Below, piece after piece: positions 36,218 to 45,255 of a stretch of DNA of 64,000 nt; the stretch's first letter is position 1; every line of letters begins with the position of its first letter. The notes under the pieces were generated by a model that worked only from the letters and a program-made list of their open reading frames with translations, was not told where the DNA came from and did not search any database. The stretch is from NCBI RefSeq assembly GCF_016785945.1, contig NZ_JAEMEF010000015.1, positions 21,784-85,783 on the forward strand, given 5' to 3'. A program made the position numbers and the translations under genes. The stretch is from Olleya sediminilitoris (GTDB taxonomy: Bacteria > Bacteroidota > Bacteroidia > Flavobacteriales > Flavobacteriaceae).

Positions 36218-37237
36218 ATGAGTAAATCTAAATTAGAATACATCTGGTTGGATGGCTATTTTCCAACACAAAACATGAGAAGCAAAACTAAAGTTGAAAA
36301 TGACTTTAGCGGAAAATTAGAAGACTGCCCAATCTGGTCTTTTGATGGATCTTCTACAAAACAAGCATCAGGAGGATCTTCTGATTGTCTTTTAAAACCA
36401 GTTGCCATTTATCCTGATCCTGCAAGAAGAGACGGTTACTTAGTAATGACTGAAGTTTTAAATGCAGATGGAACACCACACGTATCTAATGGAAGAGCGA
36501 CTATTGAAGATGAAGATAATGACTTTTGGTTTGGTTTTGAGCAAGAATACTTTATCATGGATACAAAAACTCAATTACCTCTAGGTTTCCCTATTGGTGG
36601 TTATCCTGCACCACAAGGTATGTACTACTGCTCAGTAGGTGGAAAAAACACTCATGGTAGAAAATTAGTAGAAAAACATGCTGATTTATGTATAGATGCT
36701 GGTTTAAACTTTGAAGGAATTAACCAAGAGGTTGCTTCTGGACAATGGGAATTCCAATTATTTGCTAAAGGTGCAAAAAAAGCTGGTGACGAAATCTGGA
36801 TTGCAAGATACCTTCTTGACAGATTAACAGAAGACTATGGTTATTATATAGATTACCACCCAAAGCCATTAGGTAAAGATATGGACTGGAATGGTTCTGG
36901 TATGCACGCCAACTTCTCTAACACTGTTTTAAGAACTTGTGGTAGCCAAGAAACTTACGAGAAAATTTGTGAAGCATTTAGACCAGTAGTTAAAGAGCAC
37001 ATTGCTGTTTATGGAGAGTTTAACGACCAACGTTTAACTGGTGACCATGAAACTGCTTCTATAAACGATTTCTCATATGGTGTATCTGACAGAGGTGCAT
37101 CAATACGTATACCAATTATTACCGTTGAAAAAGGTTGGAAAGGATGGTTAGAAGACCGTCGTCCAGCATCTAATGGTGATCCATACAAAATTGCAGGTCG
37201 TATTATCAAAACGGTAAAATCTGCAAATATTAGTTAA
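36218..37237 (+). CDS. Glutamine synthetase type II (eukaryotic-like)
   Basis: A 339-residue GSII of the beta-grasp/catalytic type, as in eukaryotes and some bacteria. LEYIWLDGYFPTQNMRSKTK at the start, WSFDGSSTKQA, FGFEQEYFIMD, QWEFQLFAKG and NGSGMHANFSN are diagnostic. The protein is short, as usual for GSII, and acts as a decamer. Side-by-side GSIII and GSII genes suggest that one enzyme is used under specific nitrogen or growth conditions. A terminator follows. Confidence 0.95.
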   Translation: MSKSKLEYIWLDGYFPTQNMRSKTKVENDFSGKLEDCPIWSFDGSSTKQASGGSSDCLLKPVAIYPDPARRDGYLVMTEVLNADGTPHVSNGRATIEDEDNDFWFGFEQEYFIMDTKTQLPLGFPIGGYPAPQGMYYCSVGGKNTHGRKLVEKHADLCIDAGLNFEGINQEVASGQWEFQLFAKGAKKAGDEIWIARYLLDRLTEDYGYYIDYHPKPLGKDMDWNGSGMHANFSNTVLRTCGSQETYEKICEAFRPVVKEHIAVYGEFNDQRLTGDHETASINDFSYGVSDRGASIRIPIITVEKGWKGWLEDRRPASNGDPYKIAGRIIKTVKSANIS

Positions 37238-37264
37238 TATTTGATTACATAGTTAAATCCAACT

Positions 37265-37299
37265 AAAAAGGCTTTCTAAATAACTAGAAAGCCTTTTTT
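37265..37299 (+). terminator. Terminator after the type II glutamine synthetase gene
   Basis: AAAAAGGCTTTCTA / TAGAAAGCCTTTTT, a 14-bp perfect stem with a 6-base loop. It also serves the convergent antiporter gene. Confidence 0.92.
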
Positions 37300-37324
37300 T
37301 ATATCTTATTGTAATTATATTGTT

Positions 37325-38269
37325 TTAACCTTTAAAGACCAAAACAATAAACACACTATATAATATAACCAATGCAAAACCTTTAAACTTATTAATCTCA
37401 TTACGCTTAGGCAATAAACCTAAAGGTAAAATAGCAGCAGCAAATAATAACATCCAAAATATATCTCTAGACAAAATTAGTGGCTCTGTAACAGGAATAG
37501 TTTTTATCATAGACGTTAAACCTAAAACAGATCCAATATTAAAAATGTTAGAACCAATTAAATTACCTAAAGAAATTGCTTTCTCTTTTTTAGCTGCAGC
37601 AATTACAGATGCTGCTAATTCTGGTACACTTGTACCAATAGCAATCATTGTAACACCTATAACAGCCTCACTAACACCTAAATTTGTTGCAATCTGAGTT
37701 GCTCCTTTTACTAGCCATTCACTACCAAAATACAACGCAGCAGCACCAATAAGTAACCAAATAATTATTTTAAAATTTGACACAACCGCTAAAGTATCAT
37801 CCACTTCTTCTAAATCATCAGCACTAGGTTTTTGTCCTTTTATTAAATACACTACAAAAATCAATAATGCTGTAAATAACACCATACCTTCAATAGCTAT
37901 TAATTGATTATCATTCCATAAAAAATAATATAAAGCACCAGAAAATAACATCATAATTGGCCATGTCATTCTATAAAAAGACTTATCTATAGCAATAGCA
38001 CCAACAATTGCTGTAATACCTAAAACTAATCCAATATTAGCAATATTAGATCCTACCACATTATTAATTGCAATTGCAGGACTACCTTTTAAAGCTGCCT
38101 GAAGACTTACTAATAATTCAGGTGCAGAAGTAGCAAAAGACACTACTGTCATACCTATTACTATTTTAGAAATATTAAGTTTAAAAGACATAGCTACAGA
38201 TGATCGTACCAAAAACTCTCCTCCTACTACCAATAATACAAACCCTAAAATAAGAAAGACTATACTCAT
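37325..38269 (-). CDS. Calcium/sodium antiporter (YrbG-like)
   Basis: A 314-residue CaCA-family exchanger with ten predicted helices and two inverted repeats. The alpha-repeat motifs are ATSAPELLVSLQAA with NNVVGSNIANIGLVLG (first half) and GTSVPELAASVIAA with GNLIGSNIFNIGSVLG (second half). The acidic residues in SAPE and SVPE coordinate the ions. An acidic cytoplasmic loop (DDLEEVDDT) joins the halves. Confidence 0.92.
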   Translation of the reverse strand: MSIVFLILGFVLLVVGGEFLVRSSVAMSFKLNISKIVIGMTVVSFATSAPELLVSLQAALKGSPAIAINNVVGSNIANIGLVLGITAIVGAIAIDKSFYRMTWPIMMLFSGALYYFLWNDNQLIAIEGMVLFTALLIFVVYLIKGQKPSADDLEEVDDTLAVVSNFKIIIWLLIGAAALYFGSEWLVKGATQIATNLGVSEAVIGVTMIAIGTSVPELAASVIAAAKKEKAISLGNLIGSNIFNIGSVLGLTSMIKTIPVTEPLILSRDIFWMLLFAAAILPLGLLPKRNEINKFKGFALVILYSVFIVLVFKG

Positions 38270-38363
38270 AAATATTAATTTTTAGCGAAGATACATTTTG
38301 AATTTTTAATTAAGAATTTGACTGTCTATTTTTTACGCTTTCACGGAAATAAAGCCAAGTAAC

Positions 38364-38419
38364 AACTAAAAAAATAGTTAAAAAACTATAAATTTAGTTA
38401 TATAACTATTTTTTTAGTT
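38364..38419. promoter_or_regulatory. Operator-like inverted repeats before the BlaI-like gene
   Basis: AACTAAAAAAATAGTTA (38364-38380) and TAACTATTTTTTTAGTT (38403-38419) form a perfect 17-base inverted repeat. Between them lies a third, near-palindromic AACTATAAATTTAGTT. TAGTTA/TAACTA-type half-sites repeated upstream of a BlaI/MecI repressor are the layout expected for autoregulation. They sit 35 bases before the start at 38454. Confidence 0.6.
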
Positions 38420-38453
38420 ATGTTTGTTTTGTAATATAAACTTGATACTCAAC

Positions 38454-38813
38454 ATGCAAAAGCTAACAAATAAGGAAGAAGAAATAATGCACATATTATG
38501 GAAGCTAGAACACGCTTTTGTAAAAGACGTTATGGCAGAAATAAAGACAGATAAACCACATTACAACACACTATCTACTATGATAAGAAATCTAGAAGAC
38601 AAAGGTTATGTTAGTTATGAAGCTTTTGGAAAAACACATCGCTACTTCCCTATTGTTACTAAAGAAGCGTATCGTAATAAGTTTATGAATACTGCAATTG
38701 ACAACTTTTTTAACAGCTCTTATAAAAACGTCGTTTCGTTTTTTGCTAAAGAAGAAAAAATTAGTGTTGACGAGCTTAAAGAGATTATTCGTTTAATAGA
38801 AAATCAAGAATAA
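38454..38813 (+). CDS. BlaI/MecI/CopY family repressor
   Basis: A 119-residue winged-helix repressor; the start at 38454 (MQKLTNKEEEIMHILWKLE) is preferred over a longer frame. YNTLSTMIRNLEDKGYVSYEAFGKTHRYFPIV is the recognition helix and wing region of this family. The C-terminal half is for dimerisation. It precedes an M56 peptidase gene by 2 bases, the classic BlaI-BlaR1 arrangement, where the peptidase inactivates the repressor after sensing a signal. The inverted repeats upstream suggest autoregulation. Confidence 0.9.
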   Translation: MQKLTNKEEEIMHILWKLEHAFVKDVMAEIKTDKPHYNTLSTMIRNLEDKGYVSYEAFGKTHRYFPIVTKEAYRNKFMNTAIDNFFNSSYKNVVSFFAKEEKISVDELKEIIRLIENQE

Positions 38814-38815
38814 CC

Positions 38816-40180
38816 ATGGAATACATTTTAAAAGCTTCGGCAATTATTATATTATTTTACACTTGTTACAAGTTGTTTCTTCAAAGAGAGACCTTTTTTC
38901 AAGCCAATCGTTGGTTTTTATTAATTGGTTTATTCACAGCTATAGCACTACCATTAATCGTAATCCCAATTTATATTGAATACACTCCAACACCCATACA
39001 GTACCACCAGACAACAAACAACACAACTATTACACAACCTATAATTCAAGAAACAACATTTGATTATTGGACACTACTACCTATTGTTTACCTATTAGGA
39101 GCACTGTTTGTGACTATAAAAATAACGCTTCAATTTTGGTCATTACACAAGCTATTAAAGCATCAAAAAACAATAAAACAAGGTGCATTTAAACATGTAC
39201 AAATAAACAAGCAAATTGCACCTTTTTCTTTTTTTAAAACAATTGTCTACAATCCTTATCAGTTTTCTAAACAAGAATTAAAACATATTATTACTCATGA
39301 AAAAATCCATGCATCACAAAACCATACAATAGACAACATAATAGCCCAAATAGCAACAATACTATTCTGGTTTAATCCTTGTATTTGGTGGTATAAAAAA
39401 GCACTACAACAAAACTTAGAATTTATAGCAGATCATGAGGCTCAGAACAAAACAGAATGCGCTAAAAGCTATCAAACCGCATTATTAAAAGCTAGTTTAA
39501 ATACTAGTCAACTAGCAATAACCAATAATTTTTATCAATCATTAATCAAAAAACGAATTGTTATGTTACAAAAATCAAAATCAAAAAAAAGCAACCTTTT
39601 AAAACTTACAATCATTCTACCCTTTTTAGCCTTGTTTTTAATGAGTTTTAATACAAAAGAGGTTTATATCGCTAATGCGGAAATACAACAACACCCAGTT
39701 AATACCGAAACTTTTATTATCACCTCCAAGTCCACTGACCAAGAGATTCAAGCAATTAAAAGCAAACTAGAATCTAAGCTGAACCATTTAGAAGTTAAAT
39801 TTTCTAACATAAAAAGAACCCAAAATCAGGACATTATATCCTTAACAATAGCAACAAAAAACATAGATCAATTTGAGTTTACAAAACATGTTGCTTTTGA
39901 TAAATTAGATAATTCACCTATTAATACTACTATTTTAAAAGTTGTTGACAAACAGTTATTAATAAATAATGACAAAAACAAATCAGTGATTACTATTACA
40001 GAAGATTGGATTACAACATCTCCTGTTACCATGAAACAAGCCAGCGGTAATACCAATGTGATACATGTCCCAAATAATGGAGATAACATCAAATTAAAAA
40101 CAGATAATACAAAAGAAGAACCTTTAAATGTTGTAAATGGTAAAATTGTAAATAAAAAAGAAACTAACTTAAACACCTAA
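38816..40180 (+). CDS. M56 family (BlaR1-like) metallopeptidase, cut short by a stop
   Basis: This frame encodes 454 residues: membrane helices at about 5-20, 32-52, 84-102 and 263-280, and the cytosolic zinc motif THEKIH (HExxH) near residue 161. BlaR1-like proteins detect an external signal and cleave or release the BlaI-type repressor. The periplasmic part breaks off at TAA 40178-40180, but the same reading frame continues for 257 more codons with normal coding content (see next entry). The protease part may still be made. Whether this stop is real or a sequencing or assembly error cannot be told here. Confidence 0.8.
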   Translation: MEYILKASAIIILFYTCYKLFLQRETFFQANRWFLLIGLFTAIALPLIVIPIYIEYTPTPIQYHQTTNNTTITQPIIQETTFDYWTLLPIVYLLGALFVTIKITLQFWSLHKLLKHQKTIKQGAFKHVQINKQIAPFSFFKTIVYNPYQFSKQELKHIITHEKIHASQNHTIDNIIAQIATILFWFNPCIWWYKKALQQNLEFIADHEAQNKTECAKSYQTALLKASLNTSQLAITNNFYQSLIKKRIVMLQKSKSKKSNLLKLTIILPFLALFLMSFNTKEVYIANAEIQQHPVNTETFIITSKSTDQEIQAIKSKLESKLNHLEVKFSNIKRTQNQDIISLTIATKNIDQFEFTKHVAFDKLDNSPINTTILKVVDKQLLINNDKNKSVITITEDWITTSPVTMKQASGNTNVIHVPNNGDNIKLKTDNTKEEPLNVVNGKIVNKKETNLNT

Positions 40181-40954
40181 AACACAGACTCTGTTGATAC
40201 ATTAAAAGTAGAAACCGCTAGTGCAAAATATGGAGACAAAGGTAAAAATGATGTTGTCGAAGTAATATCGAAAAAAAACAATCCATGGTCTATTAACAAC
40301 TATGAAGTAACTGAAATTAACACAATTAATACCAACTCAAAGGAAGATGATGCTTTTATAAACAATCAATTAAACACTATTTATTCAAATAAAACAAATT
40401 CTAGAAAAGCACTATTAATTGTTAATGGTAAAAAGACAAATTTAAAAGATTTCAACTCAATAGATCCAAAGAGCATCTATAATATAAGCGTATTAAAAGT
40501 CAAAAATGCGATTGATGCTTATGGTGAAGAAGGCAAAAATGGAGTTATAATAGTTACAACTAAAAAACAAAATAATTGGAGAGCAACCTATGAAGCTAAC
40601 AGTACAAAAAACAAAGATTCAATAAAAAAAGACGGTCCTTGGCATGTCATGTACAATCTTTCAAGCACAACTTACTCAGATGATGAAGATTCTTCCAAAA
40701 ACTTCACAAAATTAGAGATAACTAAAAATACACCTGACACAGTTTTAGATCAACATAAAAAACACATTTCGTCTTTAGGACAAACTTTAGAGTACATAAC
40801 GCTAAGAAGAAATAGAAAAAAAGAAATCACAAAACTTAAAATGCTAATTACCAACTCTAGCGGTCAAAACAACAAAGTATTATACCAGTCCTCAAAAGGT
40901 ATTCCTAATACAACAATAAACATTGATGCAGAGGGAGTTATAAGCATCGACTAA
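40181..40954 (+). pseudogene. Severed 3' part of the BlaR1-like gene
   Basis: Beyond the TAA the frame of the M56 gene runs on without another stop to 40954. It contains KSIYNISVLKVKNAIDAYGE and GKNGVIIVTTKK, a TonB-plug-like repeat that Bacteroidota M56 sensors normally carry in their periplasmic tail. The nearest ATG (40649) would give only 101 residues. The TAA lies in ACC TAA AAC, one base from CAA (Gln), so a single nonsense change explains the split. The full gene would have been 712 codons. Confidence 0.75.
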
Positions 40955-40990
40955 AACCCAAACTTCTAAAATATTTATTTAGTAAACAAT

Positions 40991-41020
40991 AAAAAAGACC
41001 TTCAATTGAAGGTCTTTTTT
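40991..41020 (+). terminator. Bidirectional terminator
   Basis: AAAAAAGACCTTCAA / TTGAAGGTCTTTTTT, a 15-bp inverted repeat between the converging BlaR1-like and endonuclease genes. Confidence 0.9.
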
Positions 41021-41043
41021 TGTTCTATAAACAGATATTACAT

Positions 41044-43023
41044 TTATTCAATAACAATCTTTTTGGTAATACTTTCTCCATTAGTTTCAATAGTAACCAT
41101 ATATAAACCACTAGCTAATTCTAAATCAAGATAACTATTATTATCAACTTTTTGCGTTAAAACAACTCTACCTTCAGCAGAAAAAACTGAGACATTATAC
41201 TGTTGTTTATTTCCTGAAATATATAATTTATCTTTAACAGGGTTTGGATACACCTTGATAGTTTCGGCTGTAAACTGATCAACACTTAAAGGATTATTCC
41301 ATACGTTACCCATTTGGTTTCCCCAAATATATTCAACTAAATCAGGGTTGTCTATAAATGGATTTCTGTTAATTTGCCATTCATAAATAACATTGTTTCT
41401 GTTCATTTCAAAATCGTCAGGAGGATCATTTCTGTGCCAATCTAAAAGTGTCGCTAAATCTCCCATTTGGCCAGACACATCAGGAAACCCATTTTCTACA
41501 CTTAATCCATTATAACGAATTTGCATGTATAACACACTTCTAGCAACATCACCTTTAAAGCTTCCTGCTGTAGCTGTTGGTCCATTATATTGTCCATAAT
41601 GCTGATTGTTTCTTGTACTGTTTTCTGGTCCATCTGCAGCACGCAAAGCATGACCATCACTATTACCATGCCTTAAGGAATCTGCTGTAGTATTCCAAAA
41701 CGTATTTTTACCATCTCTAAAATCGTCTAAATCAATGCTGTTATAACCAGCTAAAGACCTAGGAAAAGTATGCTCTCTATTCCATGTTCCAACATTATTA
41801 GATGTGGTTTGGTAATCTAATTTAGCACGACCTTGCTCTGTATACACTAACCAAACCTGGTTTGAATTTTCAGGGTTTTGGTCTGCTTCTTCAAGTATAT
41901 CAATAATATCAGAATAGGTTTGTGCACGTACAACACCTTCCTCAGCAATAATATCTTGTAGCGCTTGCTCTAAAGCTGCACCAGACAAACCATCAATAGA
42001 ATTATAATAACCATCTGGCTGAGTACTAGACACTATACCAAAAGTAGGATTTAAAGGCGTACCATAAGCAGCCACTACAAAATCGTTATCAACCACTCGT
42101 CTTTCAATATTATTATTTAATCTTACATAATTATTTGGTACTGTTTGCAAAACAACTTTAAACTCCTCGTCACCTTCATCCATTGTATCATCTACCAAAG
42201 TAATTGTAGATGTTATAGTATTTTGTCCTGTCGGAATGGTAACCTGTGTATTTCCTGTAAAGTCCGAAGTATTAAATCCTTCGTTGTTTAAAGTAAAATC
42301 AAGGATTAAATCCGAATCTACAGCTTGCTCTGTAGTAAAAGTAACATCAAATGAATCTCCTTCGTTAAAATAAGCATCAACCACTGAAATTAAAACACCA
42401 TTTAAAACCATTCCTGATCCATCATTTAAAGCTCTTGGTGTTGGTGTAGTTGATGTGTAAGTTATACTATTAGCATTACCTAAACCATCATCAAAACGCT
42501 GAATAGAATTAGTGTTATTACCAGAACCTTCGTTGTATTGCGTACTAACACCTAATAAAGCCATTAAAGCAACATCATCAGCATCACTAGTATCGTACAC
42601 TAAAGCGTCTACCAAATTAGTTTGAGTAGCCATAGTACCTTCAGGAAAATCTGTATCATCACCTAAATATATTGCTACAGCATCTGCACCATTTTGAATA
42701 AGATTACTTGGAATAATTAAATTTGGGATTGGAGACACACTATTGTTACCTATTAAAAATAGTCCGTTAACATCTGTTGTGTAGCCATCCAAGTCAATGG
42801 TATAGTAGCTAGAGTCGTTTCCTGAGTTTGATCCATTAAAAAAGACTAACACATATCCATCTAAGCTAAAATTTGGAGTTTCAGATAACAACTCGACAAA
42901 CTCATGATTATCAATATTGTTTCCTTCAAAAGTGGTATCACTATCCAATTCGTTAATCACAACGGTTTGCGAAAAACCTAAGCTAACAAATAATAAAAAG
43001 AGTATTAAAGTAATTTTTTTCAT
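41044..43023 (-). CDS. Secreted endonuclease I with lamin-tail and Calx-beta domains, T9SS substrate
   Basis: A 659-residue exported nuclease. The start at 43023 gives signal MKKITLILFLLFVSLGFSQ; the longer frame upstream lacks one. Order: lamin-tail-like domain (about 20-165, VVINELDSDTTFEGNN), Calx-beta-like domain (about 215-310), endonuclease I domain (about 320-570) with the beta-beta-alpha-metal motif WNREHTFPRS, and a C-terminal type IX sorting domain (about 585-659, VYPNPVKDKLYISG). It probably degrades extracellular DNA for phosphate or nucleosides. Confidence 0.88.
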   Translation of the reverse strand: MKKITLILFLLFVSLGFSQTVVINELDSDTTFEGNNIDNHEFVELLSETPNFSLDGYVLVFFNGSNSGNDSSYYTIDLDGYTTDVNGLFLIGNNSVSPIPNLIIPSNLIQNGADAVAIYLGDDTDFPEGTMATQTNLVDALVYDTSDADDVALMALLGVSTQYNEGSGNNTNSIQRFDDGLGNANSITYTSTTPTPRALNDGSGMVLNGVLISVVDAYFNEGDSFDVTFTTEQAVDSDLILDFTLNNEGFNTSDFTGNTQVTIPTGQNTITSTITLVDDTMDEGDEEFKVVLQTVPNNYVRLNNNIERRVVDNDFVVAAYGTPLNPTFGIVSSTQPDGYYNSIDGLSGAALEQALQDIIAEEGVVRAQTYSDIIDILEEADQNPENSNQVWLVYTEQGRAKLDYQTTSNNVGTWNREHTFPRSLAGYNSIDLDDFRDGKNTFWNTTADSLRHGNSDGHALRAADGPENSTRNNQHYGQYNGPTATAGSFKGDVARSVLYMQIRYNGLSVENGFPDVSGQMGDLATLLDWHRNDPPDDFEMNRNNVIYEWQINRNPFIDNPDLVEYIWGNQMGNVWNNPLSVDQFTAETIKVYPNPVKDKLYISGNKQQYNVSVFSAEGRVVLTQKVDNNSYLDLELASGLYMVTIETNGESITKKIVIE

Positions 43024-43570
43024 ATTAATATATTTTTTGGCAAATATAAAGCATAATATCAGGTAAAATTTTACTAACACATTAATTAACTTTTAAGTTA
43101 CCAAAAGATGAAAACCTCTTTTAACACCAAAAAACACATTAAAATCCCCTTGGATTAAAAAAACCAACAACAAAATGCCCTACAATTGTTAATATATGAA
43201 ACATTAAAAGATCATTTAAGTTAATAATTAACACATCAATGAAGAGAATATCAAAAAAAATGAAACTAAATCTATTTTTTTAATTACAAAAGTAAAGTCA
43301 ATTTTATCAATTTACAATGTTTTATTTGGAAGATAATATCCAAAAAATATATCTTCAAAAAACAATCCTTAAAACGGTTGTTATTATTAACCCTTAAAAC
43401 TGTAAAATTATGCTAACACTTGCCAAATTAATAATCGACATCTTAACATCGATTAGCCTTTAAACCCAAAATGTAAAACTTAGTCTAGAATAAGTTTTAC
43501 TATTTTTAAATTACAAAGGACTTTTGGCTAACACATAATAAAGCAATAATTTTGAAAAAAATTAAGTGTT
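43024..43570. other. 547-bp AT-rich region without a recognisable gene
   Basis: Both strands hold only short frames. The left part should include the promoter of the endonuclease gene. GTAAAACTTAGTCTAGAATAAGTTTTAC-like complementarity near 43470-43500 can form a hairpin. The right end contains a good promoter for the 50-residue gene that follows. Confidence 0.5.
43522..43554 (+). promoter_or_regulatory. Strong Bacteroidota-type promoter
   Basis: TTTTG at 43522-43526 and TAATTTTG at 43547-43554 are separated by 20 bases. The start codon at 43571 follows about 16 bases later. Confidence 0.65.
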
Positions 43571-43723
43571 ATGAAACAATCACTATTTAAGTTTTTAGCA
43601 AAACTAAATAAGCTTGTATTACCAAGCTATACCAAGCAAAAATTAGATTTAAGTAAAGCCACTAAAATACAGATGGCTATTTTTGGCTGGAAGGTATTTG
43701 TTACAAAAAACGCATTAAATTAA
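43571..43723 (+). CDS. 50-residue conserved basic protein
   Basis: The frame encodes a basic protein beginning MKQSLFKFLAKLNKLVLPSY and ending GWKVFVTKNALN. I recall near-identical 50-residue proteins in many Flavobacteriaceae, often labelled SsrA-binding protein; the size and sequence do not support that SmpB label. TKQKLDLSKATKIQMAIFGW is the conserved centre. A consensus promoter directly upstream supports expression. The function is unknown. Confidence 0.7.
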   Translation: MKQSLFKFLAKLNKLVLPSYTKQKLDLSKATKIQMAIFGWKVFVTKNALN

Positions 43724-43740
43724 AAATTTCTTCAAAAAAC

Positions 43741-43771
43741 TTTGACGCTTATATAAAAAGACATATATTTG
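43741..43771 (+). promoter_or_regulatory. Promoter of the tRNA-Arg gene
   Basis: TTTG at 43741-43744, 19 bases, TATATTTG at 43764-43771: a full match to the Bacteroidota consensus, 15 bases before the tRNA. Confidence 0.7.
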
Positions 43772-43786
43772 CACCCACAAAAAATA

Positions 43787-43860
43787 GGCCTCGTGGCGCA
43801 ACTGAATAGCGCACTTGATTACGGCTCAAGAGGTTATAGGTTTGAATCCTATCGAGGTCA
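43787..43860 (+). tRNA. tRNA-Arg (anticodon ACG)
   Basis: A 74-base cloverleaf. The acceptor arms are GGCCTCG and CGAGGTC with discriminator A at 43860, and the anticodon arm is CTTGA-TTACGGC-TCAAG with anticodon ACG, which is expected to be modified to inosine. The T arm contains GGTTTGAATCC-type sequence. CCA is not encoded. It stands alone between its own promoter and terminator. Confidence 0.97.
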
Positions 43861-43865
43861 CGAAA

Positions 43866-43899
43866 AAAAAAAAGCAAGCTAAACAGCTTGCTTTTTTTA
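43866..43899 (+). terminator. Terminator after tRNA-Arg
   Basis: AAAGCAAGCT-AAAC-AGCTTGCTTT with long A and T runs on either side. Confidence 0.9.
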
Positions 43900-44015
43900 T
43901 ACCTTACTTTAACATCACCTGAATTTTAACTTTGAAAAAACAAATAAGTCTTTTGCTAAAACTTAAAAGCATTTTGCATTATTGAGAAATCAATATTCAC
44001 AAAAGAATACGATAT

Positions 44016-44047
44016 AAAAAAGCGTCTTTATAATAAGACGCTTTTTT
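44016..44047 (-). terminator. Terminator after clpS
   Basis: AGCGTCTT (44021-44028) and AAGACGCT (44035-44042) with flanking A and T runs, just beyond the clpS stop on the minus strand. Confidence 0.85.
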
Positions 44048-44048
44048 A

Positions 44049-44324
44049 TTAAATAATTTCAGCACTTAAGCCTGCTTCTAGCAGCATAGTGCAACGTGGT
44101 TCTAGATCTTTATAAGAACCTGTTTTAACGGTACATTGTCCTTTATAATGCACCAAAATAGTACATTGCTCTGCTTGTTCTGGTGTATGGTCACAAGCAT
44201 ATATTAAAGTATCTATAACATGATCAAAAGTATTGACATCGTCATTATAAACTACAATCTCATTATTGGGTTTTTCTAAGGTTTGTAACTCGTGTTGTTC
44301 TTGTATTTTTTCTTTTGTACTCAT
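44049..44324 (-). CDS. clpS: ATP-dependent Clp protease adaptor ClpS
   Basis: A 91-residue adaptor that hands N-degron substrates to ClpAP/ClpCP. VVYNDDVNTFDHVIDTLI and HTPEQAEQCTILVHYKGQ carry the binding-pocket Asn-Asp residues and hydrophobic groove. The C-terminal part is normal in length. The first residues are a flexible tail as in other ClpS proteins. Confidence 0.93.
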   Translation of the reverse strand: MSTKEKIQEQHELQTLEKPNNEIVVYNDDVNTFDHVIDTLIYACDHTPEQAEQCTILVHYKGQCTVKTGSYKDLEPRCTMLLEAGLSAEII

Positions 44325-44371
44325 ACGTACTTTCTTTTGGGTATAAAAGTAAAAAAATATTGGGTATAAAA

Positions 44372-44399
44372 AAAGGCTTCTGTCATTACAGAAGCCTTT
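44372..44399 (-). terminator. Terminator after the HEIGH metalloprotease gene
   Basis: AAAGGCTTCTGT / ACAGAAGCCTTT, 12-bp stem with a CATT loop and poly-U on the minus strand. Confidence 0.9.
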
Positions 44400-44421
44400 A
44401 AAAATTGTATTTAACTTAATA

Positions 44422-45255
44422 TTAGTACATTATCTGTAATGCGCTAATATCATCTGCTCCAAACTCACCATCTTCACCTGAACTAAAACAAGCTAACATA
44501 ACTGAGTCTTCTGGATTATTTCCTCCTAAATCAATTGCACCAATTGATCCTGCTCCTTCATTTTGGTTTTGACCACAACTAGCTCTGTTAAACCAATCTG
44601 TATGTCTAAATCCAACTGAGTGACCAATTTCATGTGTAACAACATGCTCTACAACGTTTGTATCATAGTTATCCAAACCATATATTTGAACAAACTTGTA
44701 TGGGTTACCATTACTAGGGAAACCTGCTGATCCACCAGCACCTGATTGACTTGGGTTATGATACACTACCATATCTTTTGATTGATAGTCAGTACCAAAT
44801 GTTAATTGAAATGAAATTGAAACTCCGCTTAACGCATTGTAATTATTAACAGCCCATTGTAATGCAGTTTGTTCTTTTGTTGACAATGCATTACTACCAC
44901 CTGTATAACCAATAATTGTTATGGTTTTACCTTGAGACACTAAATTGTTTGTACGATAGTTACGGTCACTTGCTGACACAGGCTCAAGATTTAAAATATC
45001 TTCTTCACTCATGTGAACATCACCTTCTAATTCTATCATTTCTTTAAATGTACCGTCAGGCAACATAAAGTCAACGTATTTAACGTCTTTGGTGTTAATT
45101 TGTGCATCAGCTAATTTTTGTAAAACTTTTGCTGAAACTTCTTTTTTTGCTACAGCTTCTTCTTCTTCAATAATTGTAGCTTCATCATTTTGACATGATT
45201 GTAATCCTAAAATAAAACATAGGCTAGCTAAAGCCATAAATTTAATTTTCTTCAT
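44422..45255 (-). CDS. HEIGH-type (M57-like) zinc metalloprotease lipoprotein
   Basis: A 277-residue exported metzincin-type protease. The lipoprotein signal ends at MALASLCFILGLQSC (Cys21 or so). An N-terminal pro-like region is rich in Glu, Ala and Lys. VVTHEIGHSVGFRHTDW is the HExxHxxGxxH zinc site, and the downstream GGNNPEDSVMLACF resembles a Met-turn region. The C-terminal GEFGADDISALQIMY is family-typical. It is probably a surface or periplasmic protease with self-activation; substrate unknown. TATCTTTG on the minus strand at 45368-45361 may be its promoter box. Confidence 0.85.
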   Translation of the reverse strand: MKKIKFMALASLCFILGLQSCQNDEATIIEEEEAVAKKEVSAKVLQKLADAQINTKDVKYVDFMLPDGTFKEMIELEGDVHMSEEDILNLEPVSASDRNYRTNNLVSQGKTITIIGYTGGSNALSTKEQTALQWAVNNYNALSGVSISFQLTFGTDYQSKDMVVYHNPSQSGAGGSAGFPSNGNPYKFVQIYGLDNYDTNVVEHVVTHEIGHSVGFRHTDWFNRASCGQNQNEGAGSIGAIDLGGNNPEDSVMLACFSSGEDGEFGADDISALQIMY

